Part shown: positions 1 to 8,147 of the stretch, one piece after another
Position numbering within the stretch: the stretch's first letter is position 1
Layout: the number at the start of each line of letters is the position of its first letter
Assembly (NCBI GenBank): GCA_002309765.1
Contig: DBXY01000055.1
Coordinates: forward strand, 52,194-68,315
Direction of reading: 5' to 3'
From: Verrucomicrobia bacterium UBA1200
GTDB taxonomy: Bacteria > Verrucomicrobiota > Kiritimatiellia > RFP12 > UBA1067
DNA: 16,122 nt
Notes under the pieces: generated by a model
Told to the model about the DNA's origin: nothing
The model's input: only the letters and a program-made list of their open reading frames with translations
The model's database searches: none
Made by a program: the position numbers and the translations under genes

Positions 1-1205
1 GCCCCGCCAATATGGCTCGCGGCGATTTGAACGACCTGCGATCCCACAAGCGCATCCACATCACCGCGCTTTGCGACGTCGACTCCGCCTACCTCGCGGA
101 CGCGCATAAGCTTTGCCCCGACGCCCGCATTTACCGCGATTGGCGCGAAATGCTGGAAAAAGAGGGCGACAAGATTGATTCCGTGAACGTCTCCACCCCA
201 GACCACATGCACTACCCGGCCATCATGGCGGCGCTGGAACGCGGGCATAACGTTTACGCCCAAAAACCGCTGTGCCATTCCCTGGCTGAATTGCGGGACA
301 TCGACGCGTTGGCCGAACGCAAAAAAGCGGTTACCCAACTCGGCACCCAAATCGCAGCCTGGGAATGCGACCGCCAAACGGTAAAAATGCTTGAAATGGG
401 CGTGATCGGCGAAATCAAACACGTTTGGCTCTTCACCACCTCCGGCGGCCACGCCCGCAACCAACGCCAATGGCCAATGAAGGAAGATCCCGTACCGGAA
501 ACGCTGGATTGGAAACTGTGGCTCGGCGACACCCCGTACCGCCCCTACGCCAAAGGGGCGTACCATCCCCGCACCTGGCGTAAATGGCTGGCATTCGGCT
601 CGTCTTGGCTGGGCGACATGGGCAGCCACATCTTCTCGCCGATCTGGATCGGGATGAAGCTGGGCCGCACCACCGCCACTTCGGTGGTCGCCGAAACGTC
701 CGATGACCAATGGAGCGCGGCGTTCAAGGAACAGTTCTGGCCGCGGATGTGCCACATCACCTGGACCTTCCCCGGCGTGCCGGCCTCCGGCGGAAAACCC
801 TTTGAGATGGAGTGGCTGGACGGGGATTCCGACCCGAAATCCGGCACCGACCCGAAGTTCCTTCCCCCCGCGAGGTTTAACGAGCTGGCGGCCAAGACGC
901 CGTTCAAGACACTCCCGGTGCAGGGACGCGTGGTTGAGGGGACCGATGGCTGGATTATCTCGCACCACTACGGAAAATCACCGGAGGTGGTAATGAAAAA
1001 CGGCGGCGCTGCGCCGGAAATCGAAAAGGTGCCGAAGGCGCCGTCGCATTACCACGAATACATCGACTGCTGTTTCGACGGCAAACAGCCCCGCTCCTCT
1101 TTCGCGTGGTCGGCAAAACTCACCGAGGCGGTACTGATTGGCAATGTCGCCCAGCTCACGCCGGGGAAGAAATTCACTTACGATGCCAAGGGCAATTTGG
1201 TTTAA
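1..1205 (+). CDS. Gfo/Idh/MocA family oxidoreductase, 5'-truncated by window edge
   Basis: NAD(P)-dependent sugar or sugar-derivative dehydrogenase of the Gfo/Idh/MocA family, or a GH109-like relative. The frame is open to base 3 upstream of the first ATG at position 12, and the N-terminal GxGxxG nucleotide-binding loop is missing, so the true start lies outside the window. Numbered from that ATG, the Rossmann part shows the CDVD acidic strand end (residues 21-24), STPDHMHYPAIMAALERGHN (61-80) and VYAQKPL, where K85 is the usual catalytic-site lysine. The common EKP motif is QKP here. The C-terminal half has the conserved GDMGSH motif with H206 and a W-rich segment typical of planctomycete/verrucomicrobial members. 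It ends with TAA at 1203, 34 bases before the next start, so it is probably co-transcribed with the exported GH123-like gene. The substrate cannot be told from sequence. Confidence 0.9.
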   Translation, partial: PANMARGDLNDLRSHKRIHITALCDVDSAYLADAHKLCPDARIYRDWREMLEKEGDKIDSVNVSTPDHMHYPAIMAALERGHNVYAQKPLCHSLAELRDIDALAERKKAVTQLGTQIAAWECDRQTVKMLEMGVIGEIKHVWLFTTSGGHARNQRQWPMKEDPVPETLDWKLWLGDTPYRPYAKGAYHPRTWRKWLAFGSSWLGDMGSHIFSPIWIGMKLGRTTATSVVAETSDDQWSAAFKEQFWPRMCHITWTFPGVPASGGKPFEMEWLDGDSDPKSGTDPKFLPPARFNELAAKTPFKTLPVQGRVVEGTDGWIISHHYGKSPEVVMKNGGAAPEIEKVPKAPSHYHEYIDCCFDGKQPRSSFAWSAKLTEAVLIGNVAQLTPGKKFTYDAKGNLV

Positions 1206-1239
1206 GGCGAAACGCCCTGCTCCACTAAAGGGGGAAAAG

Positions 1240-4200
1240 ATGAGCGGACGAATCGGATTGTGCGGGGGGATGTTGGTTCTGGCCGCAATGGCCGCGTGGG
1301 CGCAACAGTTGCCGAAACTGCCTAACGGCGATTTTGAACAAGGCGATGAGAACGCCCCAGCGGCATGGAAGCTGGATCAACCGGAACGCGGCACATGGTT
1401 GAAAGGTGCTGGCGTGGACGGCGGCGCCGCTATCTCGATTTCGGGGAACGGCCACGATGACGCGGCTTGGGCATCCGATGGGCTTGCGTTTCCGCCCCAC
1501 CGTTGTTTCCGTTTCACTTTTCTGGCGCGGAGCCTCGACGCCAACGGCGGGACCGTGGTTTGCGGACCGGCATCGGTGAACGTCGATATCGGCATACCGC
1601 GAAAAGAGTGGACCGCTTATGCCAACATCTTCTGTACCGGCGGAGGGAAAGACCGTCCGCCGGAACCGATCCGTCTGGGCCAGTGGCATGTGAACGGACA
1701 AGTGTTGTTCGACCGCGCAAACTTGCTTCCGGTCACGCCGGTTTACCGGCAAAAGAACGGTCTGACGCTTGGCGACGGCGAGTCAATCGAAGGCAACTCT
1801 TACGTTTTCCATGCGCCACTGTCAAGCCCCTGCCGTAACCACAGCCGCCCGCTGCTGCGGTTCCATAACATCAACTTCAACACCGACCGCTGGTGTTTTT
1901 TCGACGGTTCGGTCCTCGTTTACCGGCAGGAACTGGCTGGCCGCGATTTTACGAAAGCGACGGTAACCGCAGCTTGCAATTACTACGTAAAAGGGAAGAT
2001 TTTCGTCGAAGTGTCGAAAGACGGCAAGGAGTGGACCGCAATCGGACATGTGGACAACAAGACCTCCGGCCCGTTCGCCGTTCCTGACGCGTTGCTACCG
2101 GCCGAGGCGCTCTTGGTGCGGATGCGCGCCGCTAAAGGGGCGGCACTCCAGATCTCCACCTACTCGTTTCAAGCGACCGTAAACGGAGAACCGGTGTCGC
2201 TGGAGGGGAAAACCGACTACGTTGAGATAACCAAACACGACCCCAAACTCGCCGTTACGCTACGGGGGTTGGGAAACCCGTTGCCCGGAGGGGACAACCA
2301 AGTATCGCTCTTTATCCGAAACGCCACCGGTAGGGCGGTCCAGACCAATGCCTGCGTGATCTTCTCCGCAACCGGCGTGCCCGCCCACACCAACACCATG
2401 CCGATCAAATTCCCCACGCCGGGCGCGTATGATGTGCTGGTGCCGTATGAGCCGCCGCCCGCCGGCAATTGGCGAATGGAGGTCAACGTGGGCAACGCTT
2501 ATCAGGCGTTCAGCGAAGTTGCGGTGCCGACCTATTTCGACAACAGTTACGGCGAGTTGCTGTCGGCAAGGCATCCGTCGCTCAATCTGTGGCGGGCATC
2601 GTCAGGATGGAAAATCCCCCGGCACCGCACGTTACCGAAGACGGTAGCAAAGGGCTTGACAATCCGAACCGCAAAAAACGAGTGCGAGGCGACCCAACTG
2701 GTCGTGACGCCTAATGTCGCGCTGACTAATGTGGTGGTCGAGGCCGCGCCGCTGGTTTTTGGCAACAGCCGGATTCCCGCCGAAGCGATCGAGGTACTGC
2801 GGGTCGGGTATGTCCCGGTCCAACTCACGACCGATTCGACCGGATGCAAAGGCCTTTGGCCGGATCCGCTACTGCCGCAGGAGGGGCAGTTGGACATTCC
2901 GAAGGGCGAGAACCAACCGTTCTGGATCCGGGTGAAACCGCCGCGTGAAACCCCGGCGGGCATCTATCGCGGACAGATTACGGTCAAGGCCGATGGCGGA
3001 ATCGCGATTCCGCTGATTCTGAATGTCGAGGTCTACGATTTTGTCCTTCCCGACACCATGACTTGCGAGGCCTCCTTCGGTTTCGGGTACGGCCGGATCT
3101 TCGATTACCACAAGCTGACGAAGGAGGAGGATCGCCGTGCGGTGGTTGACCGGTATCTCCAAGCGCTCGCCGACCACCATATCTCGCCCTACAACCCCGC
3201 GCCGCTGGACCGTTGGAGCGTATCGTGGAAGGGACTGCCCGTCTGGGAAGGCGGAATGGCTGTCACCGATGAGAAGGTGGAGGGGAAGGCATCGCGGAAG
3301 ATTGTCGACGCGAGCGAGACCGCAAACCCCGCCATCCATTACAACGGCAAGCCGGTGAAGGTGCCCAAAAAAGGATTCAAAATCACCTTCAGGCACAAGA
3401 CCGATAAGGGGCAGGAGTTCCTCTTCTCGGTCAACCATCTCCGCGCCGACGGATCGTGGATAAGCGGCTGCAACATCGACATTCCCGTCCAGGGCGCAAA
3501 AGAGTGGCAGCGTTACGAGGGGACGGTCACGACCTTCGCCAAGGATTCGGCCGCTGTCCGCTTCTCCCTCTTCCCGGCGGGTTATCAAGAGCCGGGCGTC
3601 GCGACGGGAACCCTCTGGGTGGACGATTTCACCGTAACCGACTGCGCCACCGGCAAAGTCATTCTGCATGAGGGGTTTGAGCCGGTCGATCTCTCGCGCG
3701 TGGAGCCGGTCTTCCAATGGGAGAAGTGGGACGCGGCGATGGAGAAAGCCTTCGCGACCTACCACTTCAACGCGTTCGTCATGTCTGTGGCGGGGCTCGG
3801 CGGCGGGACCTTCCAAGCGCGGACCGAGCCTTCCTTACTGGGTTATCCCGGCGACTCGCCGGAATACGATCTCCTGATGGGCAAATACCTCAAGGGAATC
3901 GAGTCCCACCTGAAGGAGAAGGGGTGGCTGGAGAAGGCTTACGTCTATTGGTTTGACGAGCCGGATCCCAAGGATTACGCTTTCGTAATGAAGGGGTTCG
4001 ACACCCTCAAACGCCACGCGCCAGGTTTGCGCCGGATGCTGACCGAGCAGGTTGAGCCGGAGTTGGCCGGCGGTCCCAACCTGTGGGTGCCGCTCACCCC
4101 GTCGCTGCACGTAAAGGGCGAGGCCGAGCGACGGGCAGCGGGCGACCAATTCTGGTGGTATGTCTGTTGCGGCCCCCACGCGCCTTACGTGACCGAGTTC

Positions 4201-4728
4201 ATCGACCATCCAGGATCGGAAATGCGGCTTTGGCTTTGGCAGACATGGGGCGAAAACGTCACCGGAATTCTGATATGGGAAACCCTCTGGTGGACAAGCG
4301 GAACCGCCTTTCCGGATCCGAAACAGCCCCAGAATCCATACACCGATGCGATGAGCTGGGTTAGCGACGGCAGAATGGCGCCCGGAACGAAGCAGCCTTG
4401 GGGCAACGGAGACGGACGCTTCCTCTATCCGCCGCTGGCCGCCAACGCCAGACAGGAAGGGGCGATTCTTGCGGGGCCTAACGACAGTTTCCGTATAGAG
4501 ATGCTGCGCGACGGTATTGAGGATTACGAGTACTTCGCGATGCTGAAACGGCTGATCGCCGAAAAGGCGGACAAACTCTCGCCCGACGCAAAGAAACGCT
4601 ACGAGGGATTGCTTACGGTACCCAAGTCGGTTTATGTGTCGCTGACCGATTTTACGGTCAATCCCGCGCCGATGGAGGAACATCGGGACGTGTTGGCGCG
4701 CGCCATTGTCGAACTGCTTAAAAGGTGA
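1240..4728 (+). CDS. Exported GH123/DUF4091-type glycoside hydrolase-like protein
   Basis: Large 1162-aa secreted protein, probably a glycan-active enzyme. The ATG at 1240 is chosen because a purine-rich ribosome binding site (AAGGGGG, about 1228-1234) precedes it and a signal peptide follows (LVLAAMAAWA then QQ). Order of parts: a CBM4/9-like start (PNGDFEQ); a discoidin-like beta region, about residues 185-340; a GH123 N-terminal-type beta domain from about residue 447 (NECEATQLVV, later AGIYRGQITV); and a catalytic barrel from about 612. The barrel has YWFDEPDP (D906-E907, matching the Asp-Glu pair of GH123) and the hallmark C-terminal motif RDGIEDYEYF (R1090-F1099). A second carbohydrate-binding-like beta domain (about 669-816, with LWVDDFTV) interrupts the barrel. 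GH123 members include N-acetyl-beta-galactosaminidases; the actual substrate here is unknown. It could also be a non-catalytic DUF4091 protein. Confidence 0.85.
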   Translation: MSGRIGLCGGMLVLAAMAAWAQQLPKLPNGDFEQGDENAPAAWKLDQPERGTWLKGAGVDGGAAISISGNGHDDAAWASDGLAFPPHRCFRFTFLARSLDANGGTVVCGPASVNVDIGIPRKEWTAYANIFCTGGGKDRPPEPIRLGQWHVNGQVLFDRANLLPVTPVYRQKNGLTLGDGESIEGNSYVFHAPLSSPCRNHSRPLLRFHNINFNTDRWCFFDGSVLVYRQELAGRDFTKATVTAACNYYVKGKIFVEVSKDGKEWTAIGHVDNKTSGPFAVPDALLPAEALLVRMRAAKGAALQISTYSFQATVNGEPVSLEGKTDYVEITKHDPKLAVTLRGLGNPLPGGDNQVSLFIRNATGRAVQTNACVIFSATGVPAHTNTMPIKFPTPGAYDVLVPYEPPPAGNWRMEVNVGNAYQAFSEVAVPTYFDNSYGELLSARHPSLNLWRASSGWKIPRHRTLPKTVAKGLTIRTAKNECEATQLVVTPNVALTNVVVEAAPLVFGNSRIPAEAIEVLRVGYVPVQLTTDSTGCKGLWPDPLLPQEGQLDIPKGENQPFWIRVKPPRETPAGIYRGQITVKADGGIAIPLILNVEVYDFVLPDTMTCEASFGFGYGRIFDYHKLTKEEDRRAVVDRYLQALADHHISPYNPAPLDRWSVSWKGLPVWEGGMAVTDEKVEGKASRKIVDASETANPAIHYNGKPVKVPKKGFKITFRHKTDKGQEFLFSVNHLRADGSWISGCNIDIPVQGAKEWQRYEGTVTTFAKDSAAVRFSLFPAGYQEPGVATGTLWVDDFTVTDCATGKVILHEGFEPVDLSRVEPVFQWEKWDAAMEKAFATYHFNAFVMSVAGLGGGTFQARTEPSLLGYPGDSPEYDLLMGKYLKGIESHLKEKGWLEKAYVYWFDEPDPKDYAFVMKGFDTLKRHAPGLRRMLTEQVEPELAGGPNLWVPLTPSLHVKGEAERRAAGDQFWWYVCCGPHAPYVTEFIDHPGSEMRLWLWQTWGENVTGILIWETLWWTSGTAFPDPKQPQNPYTDAMSWVSDGRMAPGTKQPWGNGDGRFLYPPLAANARQEGAILAGPNDSFRIEMLRDGIEDYEYFAMLKRLIAEKADKLSPDAKKRYEGLLTVPKSVYVSLTDFTVNPAPMEEHRDVLARAIVELLKR

Positions 4729-4756
4729 CCGGATTCAACCACAGGAGAAACAAGTG

Positions 4757-5881
4757 ATGAAATTTAACATTAGCGCTTTTCTGTTTTTGGCGGCAGCCGC
4801 CGTGGTAAACGTTATGGCCGAACCGTCCGGCGACCGACCGGACGATCGGCACGCCTGGGCGGTGCATGACGTCAACCGGCCCGACCCGGTGGCGGTGGTG
4901 GCCAAGCCCGGCCAACCGCCCTCGGACGCGGTGGTGCTGTTCGACGGCACCGCCGAATCGATCTCCAAGAACTGGTGCGATTCAAAAGGCAATCCAACCA
5001 AGTGGACGGTTAAAGACGGGCAATTTGTTTGCGTGCCGCATTCCGGCCCGGCCATGACCCGCGAGAAATTTGCCGATTGCCAACTGCACGTGGAGTGGCT
5101 GTCGCCGGTCGGAGATGATGACGGGCTGGGCAATTCCGGCGTAATCCTGATGGGCGTTTACGAAATCCAAATACTGAATTCATACGGGATCGTGCCATCC
5201 AAATCGCCATGGAAAGCGGCGAACTACGCCGACGGGCAAGCCGGAGCGGTTTACGGCCAGAACCCGCCGATGGTCAACCCCGCCCGCCCGGCCGGGGAGT
5301 GGCAGAGTTTCGACATTGTGTTCCATCCGCCGGTATGGAACGGCGACACGTTGGTTGACCCCGGATCGGCAACAGTGTTTTTCAACGGGGTGCTGGTGCA
5401 GGACGCTTGGCCGTTTGAAGCCGGAACCACTTGGTGCCGGCGGCTGAAACGGGTTAAACACGCCGCCGAGGCGCCGCTTTATCTGCAAGACCACGGCAAC
5501 CCGGTGCCGTTCCGCAACGTGTGGATCCGCCGGATACCGTCCCGTTACGCGAACACCGTCTGCGGCGGCCCAGGGGTGAAGGCGGAAGACGTCGCCGCGC
5601 TTCGCACGAAATTGGCGGAAGAGACCAAAGTCGCCGGCGATGGTGCGGAAGATGTCGCGGAGAAGGTAGTGCAGTACTGGAGTTCCTACGCATATCTGGC
5701 CGATCCGGCGGTAAAAGCCAAGGCGGAGTTTTATACCGCCGAATATGTGCGGCGATATAAGCAGAACGACCAGTCCGTGCGCCACCACGTTGGGGAAATG
5801 AAACGGTTTGTCAATATGCTGGCCAACAGCGGCTTCATCGCCAAAGACGCGCCGGTGGTTAAAATGTTGAACGGCCAATAA
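4757..5881 (+). CDS. Exported DUF1080 (3-keto-disaccharide hydrolase-like) protein
   Basis: 374-aa secreted protein with a DUF1080 concanavalin/LamG-like beta-sandwich. Members of this family include 3-keto-glycoside hydrolases, and others are putative glycan binders. Seen here: signal peptide (SAFLFLAAAAVVNVMA, cleavage before EPSG), then the family landmarks VVLFDGT, WTVKDGQFVC, GNSGVILMGVYEIQILNSYG, the YADGQAGAVYG segment, EWQSFDIVFHPP and the closing GNPVPFRNVWIRRI. About 100 residues after the domain are helical and charged, with no recognised fold. ATG 4757 is chosen because AGGAG (4743-4747) sits nine bases upstream; a GTG at 4754 is possible. It lies 28 bases after the GH123-like gene, so the two probably act on the same exported substrate, with the upstream oxidoreductase making or consuming a keto-sugar. 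That pathway link is inference. Confidence 0.9.
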   Translation: MKFNISAFLFLAAAAVVNVMAEPSGDRPDDRHAWAVHDVNRPDPVAVVAKPGQPPSDAVVLFDGTAESISKNWCDSKGNPTKWTVKDGQFVCVPHSGPAMTREKFADCQLHVEWLSPVGDDDGLGNSGVILMGVYEIQILNSYGIVPSKSPWKAANYADGQAGAVYGQNPPMVNPARPAGEWQSFDIVFHPPVWNGDTLVDPGSATVFFNGVLVQDAWPFEAGTTWCRRLKRVKHAAEAPLYLQDHGNPVPFRNVWIRRIPSRYANTVCGGPGVKAEDVAALRTKLAEETKVAGDGAEDVAEKVVQYWSSYAYLADPAVKAKAEFYTAEYVRRYKQNDQSVRHHVGEMKRFVNMLANSGFIAKDAPVVKMLNGQ

Positions 5882-5900
5882 AACCGATTGGGGGTTGGGT

Positions 5901-7865
5901 ATGATCTTAAACTATGTTGCCAGTGTGCTAGTGGCGGCGCTGACGCTGTTTTTCCCGGCGTTGCTGGTACGGTTTATTCTTAAAATCTGCAAATCCTCCG
6001 GGACTTTTGTGGATAAGTATTGGCGAATTTTCTGGATCGCCTCGGCGGTGCTGGGATTGCTGTTGTTGCCGCTTTTAAAGGACGACGACACACCAAGCTC
6101 CCCTTCAGGAAACACCTCTAGCGGCGATAAAACCGAAAACAGCGGTAACGAAACCCCGCAAATGCCTTCCGGGGTGACCTACACGCCAGCAAACACCAAC
6201 GCGGTGAGCGTTGAAGAGGCATTGGCAGAATTGGATGAGCTGGTTGGACTCCAACCCGTTAAGGAGGAGGTTAAGAAGTTCGTCGCCTACGTTCAAGTGG
6301 CGCAAAAGCGCAAAGAAGCCGGACTTAAAGTCGCCCCGATCTCATACCACATGGTCTTCACGGGCAATCCGGGAACCGGCAAGACCACGGTTGCCCGGAT
6401 TATGGCGAAAATCTATTACGCCCTCGGTATCATCAAAAAAGGGCATCTGGTGGAGACCGACCGGAGCGGACTCGTGGCCGGGTACGTCGGTCAGACCGCG
6501 GAACAGACGAACAAGGTCGTGGACAAAGCGCTCGACGGGGTGCTTTTCATTGATGAAGCGTACGCCTTGGCCGAAGGTGGAGCGAAGGATTACGGCGGCG
6601 AGGCAATCGCAACGCTGCTCAAGCGCATGGAAGACGACCGCGACCGTCTGATTGTCATTGTTGCCGGTTACACTGACGACATGAAGACCTTCATCGACGC
6701 GAATCCCGGCCTCAAGAGCCGCTTCAACCGTTATTTGGAATTTCCCGACTATTCCGCGGCGGAACTGGCCGAAATGTTCCGGCTGCGGGCGAAGAAAAAC
6801 CAATACGTGCTTGCAAAGGATCTTGACGCCAATCTCGTTCCGGCACTTGAGGTTTTGACCCGGAAACGGGACAAGCAATTTGGAAACGGACGCTTCGTCC
6901 GCAATCTCTTCGAGAATTCGGTGGAGCGTCAAGCCGTCCGTCTTGCCGCGGTGCAGAACCCGACCCATGACGATCTCGTCACCCTGACGTCGGCGGATGT
7001 CGATTTGAAGCCGCCGGAACAGGAGCACGTGCCTACTGTGGAAGAAGCGCTGGCGGAACTCGACGCGCTGGTCGGAATGGCACCGGTAAAGGCCGAAGTA
7101 AGACGGTTGGTCGCCTGGTGCAAAATGGCTAAAGAGCGCAAAGCCAAGGGGCTTGATGTTGCGAAGATGTCATACCATTTCGTCTTCACCGGAAATCCCG
7201 GTACCGGCAAAACGACCGTCGCCCGCATTATGGCGAAAATCTTCCGGGCGTTGGGCGTTCTTGAGAAAGGCCAGCTGGTGGAGACCGACCGTTCCGGGCT
7301 GGTAGCCGAATACGTGGGTCAAACCGCGATGAAAACCAACCGGAAAATCGACGAAGCGCTTGACGGCGTCCTCTTCATCGACGAGGCATACGCCCTAGCC
7401 GACGGCGGCAAGGGCGATTACGGTCGCGAGGCGATTGCCACCCTTCTCAAACGCATGGAAGACGACCGCGACCGACTTGTGGTGGTGTTAGCCGGATACA
7501 CGCAGGACATGGAACGGTTCATGGAGGCCAATCCTGGGCTGAAAAGCCGTTTTAACCGAACCATCGAATTCCCGGACTACTCAGGAGAGGAGCTGGCCGA
7601 AATGTACCGGCGGATGGCTAAGAAAGCCCGTTACACCCTTTCCGCAGATGTCGAGAAGTGGCTGGACCCATGGTTTCGCGTCACTACAAAAGAGCGAGAC
7701 CGTCACTTCGGTAACGGGCGTGAAGTCCGCAACCGCTTTGAGAAAGCGCTGGAGCGACAATCGTTACGGGTCTCGGAGTTGAAAGACCCCACCCCGGAAC
7801 AGCTGATGACGCTGGAGATGTCAGACGTTGGAATCGTGTTGAAGAAAAAGCCCAACACCGAATAA
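5901..7865 (+). CDS. Membrane-anchored tandem CbbX/SpoVK-type AAA+ ATPase
   Basis: 654-aa protein with two N-terminal transmembrane segments (about residues 2-27 and 42-59), a Ser/Thr/Gly/Asn-rich linker (about 60-100), then two complete AAA+ domains of the CbbX/SpoVK subgroup. Domain 1 has Walker A GNPGTGKTT at 155-163 and Walker B LFIDEAYAL with D218-E219. Domain 2 has the same at 431-439 and D494-E495. Both have DRSGLVA, YVGQTA and the arginine-finger motif SRFNR. Matching motifs are exactly 276 residues apart, which shows an internal duplication. CbbX-type ATPases remodel other proteins by threading them through a hexamer; no target is visible here. ATG 5901 is preferred over TTG 5895 because GGGGG at 5890-5894 is better spaced. 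It sits 19 bases after the DUF1080 gene and shares its composition, so it belongs to the host-like region, not the island. Confidence 0.9.
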   Translation: MILNYVASVLVAALTLFFPALLVRFILKICKSSGTFVDKYWRIFWIASAVLGLLLLPLLKDDDTPSSPSGNTSSGDKTENSGNETPQMPSGVTYTPANTNAVSVEEALAELDELVGLQPVKEEVKKFVAYVQVAQKRKEAGLKVAPISYHMVFTGNPGTGKTTVARIMAKIYYALGIIKKGHLVETDRSGLVAGYVGQTAEQTNKVVDKALDGVLFIDEAYALAEGGAKDYGGEAIATLLKRMEDDRDRLIVIVAGYTDDMKTFIDANPGLKSRFNRYLEFPDYSAAELAEMFRLRAKKNQYVLAKDLDANLVPALEVLTRKRDKQFGNGRFVRNLFENSVERQAVRLAAVQNPTHDDLVTLTSADVDLKPPEQEHVPTVEEALAELDALVGMAPVKAEVRRLVAWCKMAKERKAKGLDVAKMSYHFVFTGNPGTGKTTVARIMAKIFRALGVLEKGQLVETDRSGLVAEYVGQTAMKTNRKIDEALDGVLFIDEAYALADGGKGDYGREAIATLLKRMEDDRDRLVVVLAGYTQDMERFMEANPGLKSRFNRTIEFPDYSGEELAEMYRRMAKKARYTLSADVEKWLDPWFRVTTKERDRHFGNGREVRNRFEKALERQSLRVSELKDPTPEQLMTLEMSDVGIVLKKKPNTE

Positions 7866-7912
7866 CAATCGTTACCCGCACCACAGCGCCATCCAAGCGT
7901 CAGGCTCTAAAA

Positions 7913-7940
7913 CTCGATAATAAGATCGCTTATCATCGAG
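7913..7940. terminator. Hairpin, possible bidirectional terminator
   Basis: Left arm 7913-7924 (CTCGATAATAAG) pairs with right arm 7929-7940 (CTTATCATCGAG) with one mismatch-type pair and a 4-base loop. It begins 47 bases after the stop codon of the tandem AAA+ gene. On the + strand it lacks a T-run, being followed by TCCATTATCT. On the - strand it is followed by TTTT. It may end transcription from the upstream operon; an operator is also possible. Confidence 0.4.
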
Positions 7941-7951
7941 TCCATTATCTA

Positions 7952-7982
7952 TGCAAATCTTACTTTCAAAGTAAGATTTGCA
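7952..7982. repeat. 31-base palindrome with 15-bp perfect arms
   Basis: Arms 7952-7966 and 7968-7982 are perfect reverse complements around a single central C at 7967 (TGCAAATCTTACTTT on the left). It lies 25 bases before the -35 element of the operon promoter and 11 bases after the hairpin at 7913-7940. It could be an operator for a dimeric repressor, a terminator without a T-run, a recombination site, or a mobile-element scar. The sequence alone does not decide. Confidence 0.75.
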
Positions 7983-8007
7983 ATTAAAAATTCCCGCCGT
8001 ATGAGCA

Positions 8008-8036
8008 TTGCAATATACCGCAAGATAGGGTATAAT
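8008..8036 (+). promoter_or_regulatory. Sigma70-type promoter for the 8148-11019 operon
   Basis: The -35 element TTGCAA (8008-8013, 4 of 6 consensus bases) and -10 element TATAAT (8031-8036, 6 of 6) are separated by the optimal 17 bases. The predicted transcription start is near 8043, giving a leader of roughly 100 bases before the first gene. It is the only strong promoter-like match I see in this intergenic region. Confidence 0.6.
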
Positions 8037-8070
8037 ATTAGTATTGTTTTGGTGAGGGTTGTTTTTCATA

Positions 8071-8086
8071 GGGGTGAGGTTACCCC
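8071..8086 (+). other. Small GC hairpin in the operon leader
   Basis: GGGGT (8071-8075) pairs with ACCCC (8082-8086) around the 6-base loop GAGGTT. It lies within the predicted 5' leader, 62 bases before the first start codon. It has no T-run, so a regulatory or incidental structure is more likely than a terminator. Confidence 0.3.
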
Positions 8087-8147
8087 AAGCCACTTTCAAG
8101 CGCAACATTATGTCGCGCTCGGCAGTCGAATGGGATGCTAATTGACA

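Larger units (their letters stand above)
7866..8147. other. AT-rich intergenic junction, no gene
   Basis: 282 bases with no convincing gene between the GC-rich catabolic genes and the lower-GC defence-like genes. It contains two strong inverted repeats, a sigma70-type promoter and a small GC hairpin, each listed separately. I see no tRNA gene, integrase gene or obvious attachment-site repeat here. Confidence 0.8.

Noticed and set aside
2869..3816. Long minus-strand frame of 315 codons
   Set aside because: It lies wholly inside the GH123-like gene, has no recognisable domain, and fits the shadow frames produced by GC-rich codon bias.
3835..4683. Minus-strand frame of 282 codons
   Set aside because: Same reason: it is a complement of the conserved GH123 catalytic region, with no family motif.
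7904..7913. GTTTTAGAGC on the minus strand, like the start of a type II CRISPR repeat
   Set aside because: A single 10-base match, with no repeat array, no spacers and no cas gene in the window.
7872..8108. Minus-strand 78-codon frame across the junction
   Set aside because: It covers both palindromes and the promoter, has no family likeness, and no promoter or ribosome binding site was seen on that strand.
8110..8145. 11-codon upstream reading frame ending two bases before ATG 8148
   Set aside because: No ribosome binding site and no regulatory residue pattern; too short to support.
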